NCBI RefSeq assembly: GCF_905475345.1
Contig: NC_066600.1
Coordinates: 2,173,501-2,237,500, forward strand
DNA from: Vespula vulgaris
Lineage: Eukaryota > Arthropoda > Insecta > Hymenoptera > Vespidae
Direction: 5' to 3'
Length of the DNA: 64,000 nt
The first letter of the stretch is position 1. Every line of letters begins with the position of its first letter. A program made the translations under genes and the position numbers. Below the pieces are notes generated by a model, which made no database searches, had not been told where the DNA came from, and was given only the letters and a program-made list of their open reading frames with translations. Positions 12,900 through 26,500 of this stretch are shown one piece after another.

Positions 12900-15209
12900 T
12901 CAACCTTTCAAAGAAGATAATCCAGCTCTCATTATTTCATCAACAAGTAGAAGATTACTTGCAATAATGGTGCTGTAAAAAAAAAAGAAATAATGTGTCA
13001 TATAAGTATTTAATTGTTTTGATTTAATTTAAACTAGCTATATTTTGTAGTATATTAATTTTGATCTATTACCATGAATTAATTATTTGTTTTTTCACAA
13101 CATAATTATCAAAAATTCCAACATCAACTGGTTTTAGAGCCTCTCCAGTAGTCACATCTAAACCAACTGCTTCTCCTAGAGTAGAACTTTCTTCCAATAA
13201 TTTTACAATTGTGTCTTGAGAATCAAAACCACTGTTAATAGCTAACAATATAAAAATATAAAAATATATTAATTTTTTAATATAATATAATACATAAGAA
13301 GACGAAGTTTTTCATATAATATACCAAGGGTTTTTGGAATAATGAGTAAAGCTTCAGCATAAGCCTGTACTCCTAAACGTTGCTTTCCTTTTACTTTCTC
13401 TTTATATTGTTGAAGTGCTTGACAAGCAGCTACTTCAAAAGCACCAGCTCCAGGTATAATAGCTTGATCATCAATAGCATTTTTTATAGCCCTTAATCCA
13501 TCTCTTACAGCATCCTTCAATTGTTCTAGTGTGTATTTATTTGGTCCCTATATCAAGACACAATTATACATTATTAATATAGAAATTTTTTATAAACAAA
13601 TATAAATTTACCTTCAGAAGAATTGTGACAGAATTTGGGTTTTTACAATCTTCTATAAACGTGTATTTAGTTTCTCCCTGAAATAAATTCATTGTTAGGT
13701 ATACCCCTTAGTATTTAATAAATATTTAGAAATATTATTAGTAAATTACCAGAACATGTTCATAAACTAAGCCAGCCCAGCCAAGTTGTTCCTCCTGCAA
13801 GTCATCTACAGAATTCATAGCTATTCCACCACATGCAAGTGCTAAACGTTCCATATTCCTACGTTTAGCACGACGTAAAGCCATAATATTTTCTTTTGCA
13901 AGCATATCTAAAGATGGTGGATCTATACCCTTTTGATTTATTATAACAAATGACTTATTTGTTCCATCACACAACTTCTTCTTCAACTCAATTATTTTTT
14001 TAACACGATTATCTATGAAGTGTCTTTCTGCTGCAACTAGTTTTTCTCTTTCTTCAGCTGTTTTATAGAAGAATCCACTGTTTACCTATAATATTAATAA
14101 TTATATATAATTGTTAAAGATATAAAAATTCTATATTCACCATTTTATTTACTTACTTCACTTTTTTCATATTCTAAACTGACATTACATGTAAGAATAT
14201 ATGCATTTTCTACTCTTTTAGGCATATCTGGATGTCTGCAACCATGATCTGTCACAATACCACGAATTAAAGTAGTATCAATAGCAGTCCTATGCTGCAT
14301 TTCCATTAATTCTACCATATGTAAATCAATTTCTTTTCCTTCCTGCCTGATAGCTAATACTGCATCTACACAAATTCCTGTCAATTTATCTGCTATAGTA
14401 GGATGGACTTTTGTTCTAAGTGATGTCCTTGCTATTTCTAAAAGATTTTCCCTGGTAACAGTAATTGGGATTTTTAATGAATCTAAAATCTCTAATGTTT
14501 TAGCACGAGCTAATTCAAAGCCTTCTGTTAACACTCTTGGATGTAAGCCTTCTGAGATGTAAAGGTCTGCTTGTTTAAGAAGTTCTCCTATAACTAATAC
14601 AGTACTAGTTGTACCATCTCCAGTTATATCATCTTGAGCAGTTGATGCTCTTGCAATTAAAGATGCTGTTGGGTGTTGAATCTGCATTTCATGAAGTAAT
14701 ACATTTCCATCTTTAGTTATTTTTATATCTCCAGCTCCAGATACCAACCTAAATGATTAAAACACTTAGATATTAACATATAAACTTACAATAGCAATAA
14801 TATTAATTTAATAATATTTCTTTCTTATACATTCTCAAAAAAAATATATAATTATCGTTATATCTTAGGTTACTTTTGTAATGACTAAGACACTATCATG
14901 ACCATATAAGGGAAATTAATGAAAAATTCTATATGTCTATACATTTAAAATCTATGTTACATAGTTTATTAAGACTACAACTGCCTATTAATTTTTTAAT
15001 CGAAATTATTTAAATATCATATAAATAATATGTAAAATAACAAAATAAGCACGTGATAGAATAGACGCATACATTTTCATGGTTCCTTTGGGCCCTAAGT
15101 TAGTCCTCATGACTTCTTGGATACCTTTTGCAGCAGATATATTTACAGCCAGTGCTTGCGCTGCTCTGGCGAATTCGGCTTTTGGATTTAATAAACTAAT
15201 TGCTGCCAT
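12900..15209 (-). CDS. CCT6: T-complex protein 1 subunit zeta (CCT6), 7 exons
   Basis: Zeta subunit of the eight-membered cytosolic chaperonin TRiC/CCT, which folds actin, tubulin and many other proteins using ATP. Proposed exons: 15209-15073, 14748-14157, 14085-13750, 13677-13612, 13547-13325, 13241-13073 and 12972-12900. They join in phase to 531 residues, the usual length. The N terminus MAAISLLNPKAEFARAAQAL is diagnostic. The ATP-binding GDGTT motif is at residues 89-93, the apical domain follows, IIPGAGAFEVA is in exon 5, and the C terminus carries ASNLLLVDEIMRAG. No key residue is missing. It converges with NBAS and is divergent from the LRR gene. Confidence 0.97.
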
Positions 15210-15580
15210 TTTTCAAATATCTCTTTTGTATTCACAGAAACAAATCACTCCCTTACCAAAAACTGCTACTAACACTTCGAGAAAATTACCGGTGTGAATA
15301 TAGTTGAACTAATTGAAGTCTATGATAAAAGAGGTTAAGAAATAGAATCGAAATTTATTGTAATAACTAAAAAAACGTACAGATAGCGCTGTCATTTACA
15401 ACAACCAATGAAAACATATGCTTCGCTAAACTCGTCCATTATTCGCTAACAGATTAATATCATGGCGGAGCATTCAAAAGAAAAAAAGAAAATTCTACCA
15501 ATTAAGGAATCTTGGAAGTTATAAAAATAGAATGACATATTTATTTGCCTTGCAATTACGATATATAATCGAAGAACACG
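15210..15580. promoter_or_regulatory. Divergent promoter region between CCT6 and the LRR/F-box-like gene
   Basis: 371-base spacer between opposite starts. It contains a CCAAT core near 15403 (CAACCAATGAAAAC). A short in-frame-closed ATG at about 15462 (20 codons, then stop) could be an upstream ORF of the plus-strand gene. A missing F-box exon could also lie here, but none is convincing. Confidence 0.4.
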
Positions 15581-17261
15581 ATGATTTGTGAACAACTAGT
15601 TAAGTTAAACACGTTAGATATCATTGCTCGAAAGAAACTGATTGATAATTTGGAAGAAAGTATATTGTAAATACAAATAATAAATATTACAAATATAATT
15701 ATAAAAGTTTAATCATAATAATGTATATGTTTGTATGTGTCAATTTTTTGTACAGTAAACAGAACACATTAGAAACTCTTTGTCTGGAAAACTTATCATT
15801 GACAAGAATAGAGGGCATACGATTGCTTTCAGCTTTATATAATTCTCGTAAAACTATGAAGTATTTATATTGTTGGCGTGCTTTTAAAAGAAAAGAAGGA
15901 CCTCTACTAGTTGATATTCGAAATGTCACGGGATCAGGCTTGTATACAGACAAGATTTCTAAGAAATGCGATTGGTTTCGTCTGATCGGGTGTTTAGAAT
16001 CTTTAAATACTTTATCCGTGAATTATGCATATATAGCAACACCTACAGGAGATCTCCTTGTTAATCTCGCAAAGTAAAATGTTTTATCTTCATTGAAATA
16101 AAAGATAAACAAGAAGTTCAAATTTATCAATTTTTTTTAAACATTAATTTCACAAATTTTTTATGAAGTTCTTGATGAATAAATCTAAATTATTTAGTTA
16201 TTTCCTCGACAATAGGGTTTTAGGATCTAAATGGCAATGGTTGCAATTGTTGTGCTTAGAAGAAGAAATTCCAAATGAGGTTAATCCCGATGATGGTGTT
16301 GGTGGTTATAGAATACCTGATGTAGCATGGATGGAAGCACGTCTTTGGGCACCTGGTTTAAAAGTTCAATGTGTTTTCAGTAACGAACACATACTTCAAT
16401 ATCATTTGTTTTTGTTTTGTTTCAGAATACAATAGAAATAATCATGATTTACAGTTGGTTTACCGGAGTACGACAGACACAAAATGTTCTTTTCCCGCCA
16501 CACACCAATGCACACATTTGCACTTTCCAGTGACATCGATTTACGATTTCGACAACCTTGGTTTCTTGATTGCACGATTAAAACTCTCTACACTTGGTAT
16601 TCAGAAACTCTTGGTAATGTATTTTAATATATTTACGCGAAATTGTTTATTTATTGTTTACATGTGAATTCATTTCCTGCGTAAATAATTCAAATTTGTA
16701 TTTGTAAGATCTTGTCACGCCATCTAGTTCCAATATTACGATTTTGTTCAAATTGTGATGTTCATAGCTATAATGAATTTACAAGTTATTTTTTTATAAC
16801 ATATATATTTAATACAATTGTTTAGTATTTCTGAACTTACAATTGTGGCATCAACGAGATAATTTAGATCTCCCATTGAAGAATCTTTTCCTACGATTAC
16901 CAGCATTACGAACTTTTGAATTTAGGGGGGAAATTCGGATGCTTGCAACTTTATGTGCTATGTGTTGTCAAGTGCGAGCTGGAAAGTGTAGTAAGTGTCT
17001 GCAACATTATATTTTCATTTTGCAAAAAATATTGTGTACTTTCTAAACATGCCTTCTTATCACTCAAGATCTTGTAAGTAGAATATCATATTTTTACATT
17101 TTTCAGATGTTAATTGTGTTAATATACATTTACAAAAAATTATACACGATGACGTAAATAACAATAATTTCGTTAAAGGGGTTGAATATTTATTAATATG
17201 TTTTAAAAAAGATTTTTCTGAATTGAATGTTACGTTCGAAATTGATTTCTGCAAGTCTTAA
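15581..17261 (+). CDS. Leucine-rich-repeat protein of the F-box (FBXO39/FBXO33-like) type, 6 exons
   Basis: Probable substrate-recognition-type LRR protein. Proposed exons: 15581-15666, 15756-16073, 16198-16379, 16455-16613, 16826-16990 and 17107-17261. All phases agree and give 354 residues. LRR-like strands are visible (NTLETLCLENLSLTRIEGIR, CLESLNTLSVNYAYIA, TLVFLNLQLW). The segment VAWMEARLWAPGLKVQCVF resembles the middle of FBXO39-type proteins, where a Trp/Leu-rich strand precedes a 'NLKV' strand. No F-box is seen at the N terminus, so either a first exon is missing from this model or the protein lacks it. The gene structure is well supported; the family name is tentative. It could equally be another F-box/LRR lineage specific to insects. 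Confidence 0.55.
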
Positions 17262-17562
17262 TGAAATTATTTGCTTCAAATTAAATATGGGTTATATATA
17301 TATAAAAGAAAAACAAACAAACAAACATATAAATTTGCAGATATAATTATTTATTATTAATATTGTGATTTATCTAAAACATTATAAAAGTAAATGCTAT
17401 TTTTAAATATCTTTAAACAAAATTTGTATGAAAATGCAGATATTCACAGTTTAGATTTAATATGTACAAGATCTTACATTTTTTCAGATCTTATAGCACA
17501 ATTGTTTGGTCAATTAAATATAGTTTGCAAATAAATTATTGTTTAGAGCATTCTCATTGTAT
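17262..17562. other. Convergent 3' intergenic region
   Basis: AT-rich 301-base spacer between opposing stop codons. TTTATT at 17350-17355 reads AATAAA on the minus strand, about 210 bases past the glycyl-tRNA synthetase stop, and is a candidate polyadenylation signal. No gene is seen. Confidence 0.45.
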
Positions 17563-20093
17563 TTACGCAGTAGTAGATTCTTGTTGTTCAAATTTAGGAT
17601 ATTTTGCTTCAACTTCTGCCCAAGTGATCTTTCCATATGAGAGATCCCTAATTATATTAGGAAGTTCTGCCAACTAAAATTATAAAAAACATTTTATAAA
17701 TATAGAAAATACTATATAAATAGTACTATATAAATTAATTTAAAAATATATTTTAAATAATATACACTATACCATTATTCTAACTTGTCCAGTACTATCT
17801 CTTTCTCTAAGAGTAGCACTGTGTGGTTCTTTTAAAGTATCAAAATCTATAGTTATACCAAATGGTATTGCAATCTCATCTGTGCGAGCGTATCTACGAC
17901 CAATACTACCAGAAGAATCATCCACCTTGTGTGATACATCAGCTTTAGTAAGATTTTGAGCTAAAATTTGTATTATAGATTGAAAACAATTTTCTGGTAC
18001 TTATATGTAATACTTGAAATCTATTTTATACATACACAATTCCTTCACAAATGGTACAAAGTCATCGTGTCCACTCAAAGGTAATACTGAACACTTTAGT
18101 GGTGCAATAATCGGTGGTAAACTGAAATACGTTCGTTTTTCATCTTCTTCTCTTGCTCTAAAATTATGTTCGAAAAGAGCGTACATGATACGGCCGATAC
18201 CAAAAGATGGTTCTATTACTGAAGGCACAATTTCTTCAACATGAACAGTCTTTTGATATCTTTTTACTTCTATCATATCTCTTATAATTTTTACAGAGGA
18301 ATCATTAGAAAGTTTTAATTCACTTTCACCTTTGTCATTAATATCTTTTTCTAAATTTTCAATATCATTTATTTCTAAATTAGCCAATGTATCTTGGACA
18401 GTTTTACTATCTTTTTTAAATGTTTTACCAATAAGAACTTTGTTAGGTACCACTTCACAAACATCTACAGTTTTTGGAGATGGTAACTTCTTTTCTGCTA
18501 CTAATTTAACTCCTGTAGCTTTAGTATGCTGTGTAAGATCATATGCAGATCGATCTGCACAACCTACACATTCTATCCATCCATAAGATGTGAGACATTC
18601 TGCATCCCAGCAATCACAAGCATAATGAGCCATTTCATTACCCATGTGTTGTCGAAAACGTAATCTTTTTTCATCAATACCAATCTTTAATAAAAACAAG
18701 TAAATCCTAGCCATAAAATATCCTAATGTTTCATTTGCTACAAGACCAGTAGACACTGCTTCTCCTATAGTAATAGATTGTGCGCTTTTTCCATCCATCT
18801 GATTACATGCTGAATATAATAACATACTTATATCCTTAACTGTTTCAAATTTAGGATGTCTCTTATCTGTAGGGTCACAAAAGTGTTCAATTTCTGCCAT
18901 GGTAAATTCTCTGACTCTAATAAGACCTGATCTTGGTGATATTTCATTTCTAAAAGCATTCCCAATTTGTGCAGCAGCAAATGGCAATTTTTCTTGATTA
19001 AATGCAAATAATCTTTTAAAATTCACAAAAATTCCTTGAGCAGTTTCGGGTCTTAAATAACCTTTTACTAATCCTGAAGGACCAATTTGAGTTCCAAACA
19101 TTAAATTAAATTCAATTGGTTCAGTTAAATCATTGTTAGAAATTGGAGATTTCATATTGTATTTATTCATTATTTCAGCCATTTCATCTTTAGTCATTCC
19201 ATCTAACTTGATTATAATATCTTTACATTCTGCACGTGTATTCTCATTAGTCTTCTTGTCACTAGCTACTTTTTCTAAATGTGCTTTAATTAAATGATCC
19301 AATCTAAAACATTCTCCAGTTTTTACATCTTTTACCATAAGATCTGCAAATCTTTCAACATGCCCAGATGCTTTCAATACTGGTTCAGGTGTTAAAATAG
19401 AACAATCTACTTCTAACATTTGTTCTTCTAATACAAAAAAGTTTCTCCATGCATTTATTAAATTTGTCTTCATAGCACAGCCCATGGGACCAAAATCAAA
19501 TTGTCCAGTAACTCCACCATAAATAGCAAAAGACTGATCTAAATAAAATCTACGTTTCAATAGATCCTCCATTCTTGACCTATCAAATGTTATAATATCA
19601 GATACAAGCGACATTTCTTTATCCTCTAACAACTTCTTACGAAGTTTCAGTTCTGCCACTGCTTTTTTAACATCTAATTCTGGTGCTCCATCAGCTTTTA
19701 ATTTACGTACAAGATCACCCTAAAATTTAAAAAAGCCATATGTAATTATAATTTCAATTTAAACAGGGAAAACATTGACTTGACTTTATTACATGAATCT
19801 GAATTTTTTGTTACAATACAATGATTAGAAAAAATATCCATATGGAATACCTGTTCCTTGACACTCGCACGAAGCGGTGCTAGAACTTCTTCGACTTTCG
19901 GATCTGTCATATCTGGTGCAATGTGTAATTTCACTTTTCTATGTTTTTTCTTAGAACCCCAATTACTAAAATCGGTTAATCTTCCGGTAAATGTAAAGTT
20001 TCTAATCGATTGTTTGTTGTAACAAACACGTGTATACTTCTGTCGTTTCGCAACTTTACTTGCGATCTGTAAGCTATATAACAAAAGCCGCAT
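17563..20093 (-). CDS. GARS1: Glycyl-tRNA synthetase, with mitochondrial presequence, 4 exons
   Basis: Class II aminoacyl-tRNA synthetase that charges tRNA-Gly in cytosol and mitochondria. Proposed exons: 20093-19851, 19719-18036, 17999-17773 and 17673-17563, in phase, 754 residues. The first about 60 residues are Arg/Lys/Ser-rich without acids (MRLLLYSLQIASKVAKRQKY), like a mitochondrial targeting peptide. A second in-frame Met at 19910 (MTDPKVEEVLAPLRASVKEQ) aligns with the usual cytosolic start. A WHEP domain follows (GDLVRKLKADGAPELDVKKA). The catalytic core shows motif 2 (RNEISPRSGLIRVREF) and motif 3 (EPSFGIGRIMYALFEH). The anticodon-binding domain includes SHKVDDSSGSIGRRYARTDE, and the C terminus is LSYGKITWAEVEAKYP. 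An upstream in-frame ATG at 20162 would add 23 residues; I prefer 20093. Confidence 0.97.
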
Positions 20094-23000
20094 TCGTACT
20101 AGTATTACACATCGATACGTTGAAAGACCATGAGGTTCTAAAGCTTCTGATGCAACAAACAAAAAGGTACCTTTGATTGTTACGGTACTGCAATATGATG
20201 GAAGTTAAAATTATAAAAATATTATAAATATCATTTTTCCTCGATTGTTTATGAATTGAAATATTTAATTATTAATCGCAATGATCGATTAGTTAAATGA
20301 AAATATAATTATACGGAATAATTTGTCCATGCACGAGTATACGGTATATTTAGTCATTGAAATTTATATTATTTCATTATAATGTGTAATAATGTAATAA
20401 TTAATATTATTATATAAAGCGTAAATAGTATTATAAAAAGCGTAACTTTTTAAAATCCATCGAGCCTGAAGATAAACATTTCCATATAGTTTTCTTCTTT
20501 AACTATGTTAATGCTCGCTTTGAAATAATTGTGGCGCGAAATTTAAATATGATTCACAAGAGATGTGATTATGTTTGAAAAACTTAATACTTTTCAAATA
20601 ATATAAATATTATGTAATGGTATAAATATTATGTGGAAATTATTTACGGTATTATGTACAAATAGATGTCTCGTAAGATAATGTTATAAAAGGTATAAAC
20701 ATCACATATTTATTTACACATGCTACATTCATTATTCAGATAGCCAATTTCCCATCGTTTGTTAAACAATTAGAACAAAAAGAGAAAAATATTAGAAAAG
20801 AAACATCTTTCTATAATCTTGAATAATTTTATTTTTTTTTTTTTATACACTATAGCATGGTTTATAGAAAAATTACAATTGAGAAAGAAAAACTTGTAAA
20901 AAATTATGAGATAATTGTGATATTTTTCCTATCAATATATTTATTATAACTTTTCAATAAACCCCGCTTGCGTATAATATATTTAATAGTATAATATGCA
21001 CAGATGAGAGGTGTGTATTTCAGAGTAAGTCCACCGCAGATTAGTTGCCTGCAGACGCATTGACTGTATAATGATTTTCTTTACTTAAATCATATAAATT
21101 CTGACACCTAAGTGTAATATTTACTTATATTCTAAATATTTGCATACATTATACAATAATTCAATTCAAATGGATTTACTGCTCAAATATAAGGGTTAAT
21201 ATCATAAAAATAAGAATATACAAAGGCTTTTTTGTTTTTTCTTTTTTTTTTTTAGTATAACAATAGTATGATCAAAAACAATATTTATCAGTGTAAACAA
21301 TTTATTTTACATAAGAGTAATACTCTGACATCAAAAAAAAAGCAATAATAATGGATAATGTATAATAATAAATAAAGTATGAAACGTAAATAATGGATAT
21401 TTACAAGTATGTAAATGGCAAAAAAGCTATAACAGAGACAGAATAATTGCTTCTCCTTTGTAAATATACTTTTTATAAGTTCTAAAATAGATTCTGTCAC
21501 TTGTTTGTTAAAGGTGCACCTCGTATGAGTGTCGTGTTATGTAATACCTGTACACTTAGAACCTATGAAACATACCACCATAACATATAAGAAACTCACA
21601 AGGTGCTGTCACTTTAGAAATATCAACCACGTGACAGATTCAATCAGAAACACGTACCAATAATATATGTAGCATGAATGCTTACTTTGCTATAATAATT
21701 CGTCTATAATGTTCAGAAGGGTTGGCCATGATAAACATCATTGCGACTCTTACATAGTACTTGGAAAATTGATGAGAAATCTCGTAGTCATACTTCCGAT
21801 TAACTTACACTACCGTAAATGCATAATTTCGATTCAGCTATGATCGCGAAGCATTGTTAGTGAGACTTCTCGTTTCTATTTATTTCACATAAAAATTAAA
21901 AGATCAGTTTTATCTCTAAACAAATTAGCTTATAATCAAAAATTTGATATACGAGAATATGACGGAATATCACAGTTCCGAGTTTGAAGAGTCGCTTGAG
22001 AAAATCATGGCATTTCCTGTATTTTTTTTTCTTTTTTTTGTTTTAAACCTATCCCAAGATAGTCATTAAGTCATTAACTGTAAGACATTCTAGTTAACAA
22101 CAATCCTACATACTACTGTAAGATTATCTATTTAAGAAATCGTAACGTTTAGTATTAATATGAAGTCATATACAACTTGCTAAGGATGCTGTAAACTGTA
22201 TACTGATTGCTAAACGTTCCAAGTGAATACTGTACGTATAATGTACGTAAAAAGAGTCAAAGATGACACGTAGATCCAGCACATGTTGCATTTGCGAAGA
22301 CTAATCTCATGGAATAATTAGTAAAGGTCATACGAATAAAAATTGTAATGCACAATTCGCGTAACTTATTTTATGGAAGTGTGATGCATGTTGCAAACTG
22401 GTTTGAAACACACGAAATTATCTTAGACAATGCTGTATAATAGCATCAATGTTTTATAAAATAGTTTAAAGAGATTTCATTTAAGATGGAATATTGCATG
22501 ATGCAATAATAATTTTAACAGTTCTAGGCTTTACAATATATAAATTGGACAGTTTGCAACTATTCATTACTCTTCGCACATTAATATATACGGAGGAACA
22601 GTCAGTTTTCAAATCTTGTAGTTTTTTTTCAATATTGAAAGAAGACTATTTAAAAGATGGAATGCTGTGGTGTGGATTTCACAATGTGTTCGCATAATAT
22701 TGTATCCTTTTAAATAGCAAATACTATTGTTTAGAGAATAAATTTTTTTCTGTATATATGGAATATATGAAAATGATTTGTATAGAGTATGTGTATGTGC
22801 ACAATGCTAACTGATAGTATACAGCGTTCCTTTCTCTTCCATTATGTTATTCTTTCTGTGATGGAATCATATTTCAATTTCTTAGTGTCATCTGTAATTA
22901 CAATCCAACACATTACCATTGTTATTAAAAAACCTTACAGTTGCCAAAGTTTTTACAATAAACGTAAAAAATCGTTAATACGCAAAACAATTTGATCATA

Positions 23001-23566
23001 AATTTGATCAGAATACTACCATAGCATATGGTAATCCTCTAAATAATATAGCTATTTACGAATGACAATTGACCTTTTGTATTCTAAAAATATTCGAAAA
23101 TTATCTGTTTTGCAAAGCTGGTTATATTAATGTAAACTTAAAAATCAGTATTATCAAATTACGAATTATAAATAATCGTAATATTTTATGAAACTGTAGA
23201 TGATCAAACGTAGAAGTGATTCTTATACTCTTATAGACATTAATAGATTAGTTAAACAAACGCATCGTAGAATTGTATGAAGGTTAAAGTATTTTGAACA
23301 TTTTAACAAATTGCACAGTTCAAAGTTAACGGCGATTATCGTTTCATCCTTTTAGATACAGAATTAGTGCTTTAGACACAACTTTTTTTTTTTTTTTTTT
23401 CAATTGTATTCCTTAATACAATATTTTGTAACTAATTATTTACATCGATGCGTTTTACAGCTTCAGTCTATTAAGCTATTGATCTGAAACCCGACAGCCT
23501 TCAAATCCATATAACATATGACATCCCACGAAATTATTAAAATAATTACATTATAAACCGAATATT
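20094..23566. other. Intergenic DNA plus probable long 3' UTR of the ARIP4-type gene
   Basis: About 3.5 kb of AT-rich DNA with no recognisable coding region. Because the ARIP4-type gene is transcribed leftwards and stops at 23567, the right part is probably its 3' UTR. T-runs occur at 20828-20844, 21237-21254 and 23381-23400. The left end contains the promoter of glycyl-tRNA synthetase, with one GGCGCGAAA (E2F-like) match at 20533-20541. No RNA gene was identified. Confidence 0.5.
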
Positions 23567-26500
23567 CTACTGGGCTGGTGGTTGTGGTTCACTGGGCATG
23601 TTTGGATTGGGATATGGTGAAAGAAACGAATAATTTGGATAAGGTGGGGGAGGATGGGGAAAGGGTGGATAATAATTAGGAGGGTGTGAAGAAGGTGGCG
23701 CATAGCCCCTATGCATATACGGATCTGCCGGAGGAGGTGGACCATGGAATGCCGAGTACATACGAGCGTATTCGGTGTTGTATGTTGGTCCACCATATGC
23801 CGGATATCCTGGTGCTCCTACGTTATATATTTAGAATTAGTATTTAATGTAGATATTTTGATGTCCTTTAGAAATATAATGGTATATAAAGTTTTATGTA
23901 ACTTACCACCTGGTGGATAAGCAGCAGTAGATCCCGGAGCTGGAGGATAATGTTGCGTATATGGATCATACGGTCCAGGTGGATAAGGTCCAGGGTAACG
24001 AGTACTCGTGGGATGACTGAACGCAGTAGGTATATGTGTTTCATCTCTACTTAAGACAGTAGCTACTGTTGTTGTAACAGTTGTCTCTGTAGTTTTAGAT
24101 TCAGTTGTATTTCCTAATGTTTTGGCAGTTGTACTAGATACTTGAGAATATACAGTAGGTACATTCATCATCGCCCGATCTTCCATAGGCTTTGCCGCAT
24201 CCGATTGTGACTTCGTATCCACTGGCAATCGAGGATTCGTCGTGTGAGCCGGGACGCCAGGGAAATATGTCCCATAAGGACTGGGCAATGAACGTGATCT
24301 TGGATCTGCATAGTCGTAGTACCTTGGATATTGAGCATAAGGATAACCTTGTGGAAGATTAGCAGGATCTCCTTGAACTGCTGCTTCGCGTACACATGGT
24401 TCTATTATTTTTGGTGTTGTTGTAGTGTTTGTTCCGGTGCATACAGACGTAACGGACATACTGGATGTTTCTATAACATTTTTAGATGTATCTGTACTTC
24501 TCTGTAGAGAAGATGTCGATGGTACTCGCATAGCCGACGATACTGGTTGTGGCGTTAACAATGGTTGCAGTGGTACGGAAGTAGAAGGTGCTGGATGTGG
24601 TTGTTCTTCTATTATAATATCATCGTTAGTTGTAGTAGTATCACGTTTTTCATTTTGGTTAGAAAATGGATTATTAAAACTCGTTATAGCGTCTACTTTC
24701 GTAGACTCTTTTTCCTCTGGCTGTGAACATTGCTTATCTACTTTCGTCGATAATTCTGACTCTGACTGATCGTGTTGCGTTTGAACACTTTGTGCGCTAG
24801 TTACATTATCAGGTATGTAGACCTGTGTACCTTCCTCAGCAGACTTTTGTACAGTAGGATCCGTGTCTGAATTAGAAATACGATTATGAGTGGCAGGACT
24901 ATAATCTGTATTTGAACTAACTTCAGCAACTACATCCTCTAATCTAACTTCCTCGACTCTTTGTTCCGTTCTCACTTGTCCATCAGAAGAGTTAGAATTT
25001 TCGCCAAGAGTAGAATGATCAACAGGCTCTTGTTTGACTTTTGGTAATCTTGATAAAGAAACTTGATTAGTTAAATTAACTTGATTTAAATAAGGTTTAG
25101 CAGCTGCAGTTGCAACAGGTTTTGGTCTCTTTGAAATTTCTTTATCTGCAAATGGTTTATAACCAGGTCCACTTCCGGATTTATTGATTGGTCGTCCACT
25201 AGTTTGATTGCCTGTTGATGATTTCGGTATTATAGAAATTGCTGAATTATTTCTTAATGGGAAGCTAACCTCGGGTTTAGAGTTCCTCTGAACCATAGAG
25301 GATAGACCTAAGATCATATAATTTACAATTATATCAGTTCACTCTTAAAATAAAAATAAATACTTGGAAGGATTATAATAAATTAATACTTGAACAGAGC
25401 AACTTACCCTTTTTAGGCTCTTCTTCTCGTTTCTGTTGATTCAATTTAAGTGCAGTTCTAATTGCAATGATTTTACCAGATTCAAGTTGCATATAGATTC
25501 CTTTAGGACTTTTTAATACCATCACACGTTGTCCTGCTTTCAATACAATGCTTCCTTTGTCTGGTGAGTTAGTTGGTATAACTACATCTAAGGGTAATGT
25601 CATTTCCTGTGCGCTCATTCCTTGTCTCTGCCATACTTCTGCAGGTATCCACCTACTTCCAGTTACGCTTCGGGAGCCTAAACTTTCAGCACCACGTTGT
25701 TGCATTGGTCTCACAGAAGCTACTGGTTTTGATGTGGTACCAGTGTCGCCACCACGAATAGCTCTAATTTGTAAACCTCCTGCTATAAATAAAATAGTGA
25801 AGTAAATAATTTGATTACATTCGACCAGTTTAATATAAATTATAAAATGACCCTTTACCTCTCGTTGCCGTATTTCCTGGAACATAATTGTAACTTGGTC
25901 TAGAACAATTTGCAGCCATTTTCTCAAGTTCATAACCACGACGAGCCAATCGTTTTTCCGCTTGACTGAGTTTCTTATCTTTTCGATCTACCAAAAGACT
26001 TTCATGATGGAATGGCTGTTTGGTAAGAAGAGAAGAATGACATTCCAATACGCGATGCATAACTTCGTCTGAATAACTATCTTTTGTTTGAGAAAAATCT
26101 TGTACTTGACTATCTTCCTCCCAATCCCAAGATAACGTAGTTGCATCTTTAAGAGATAGATGTGCATCAGGATTGCACTGATCGACAACGCGATCAGCCA
26201 TTCCTTGTTTGCTTATTTGTCTATCATAAATCTTTCTTTCGAGACAATTGTCTGTCACTAACCGATAAACAAAGCAAGGCTTTTGCTGTCCATATCTATA
26301 CACTCTACATACAGCCTGCGTGTCGTGACAAGGATTCCAAGAAGCATCAAATACGATCGCACGATTCGCTCCAACAAGATTGATACCCAATGAACCGGCA
26401 CGCGTTGATACCAAAAAGAGATGTATTTTTGGATTATTATTAAATTCATTGATAAGTTTTTCTCTTTCTAACGCACTAGTACTTCCATCTAGTCTATAAT

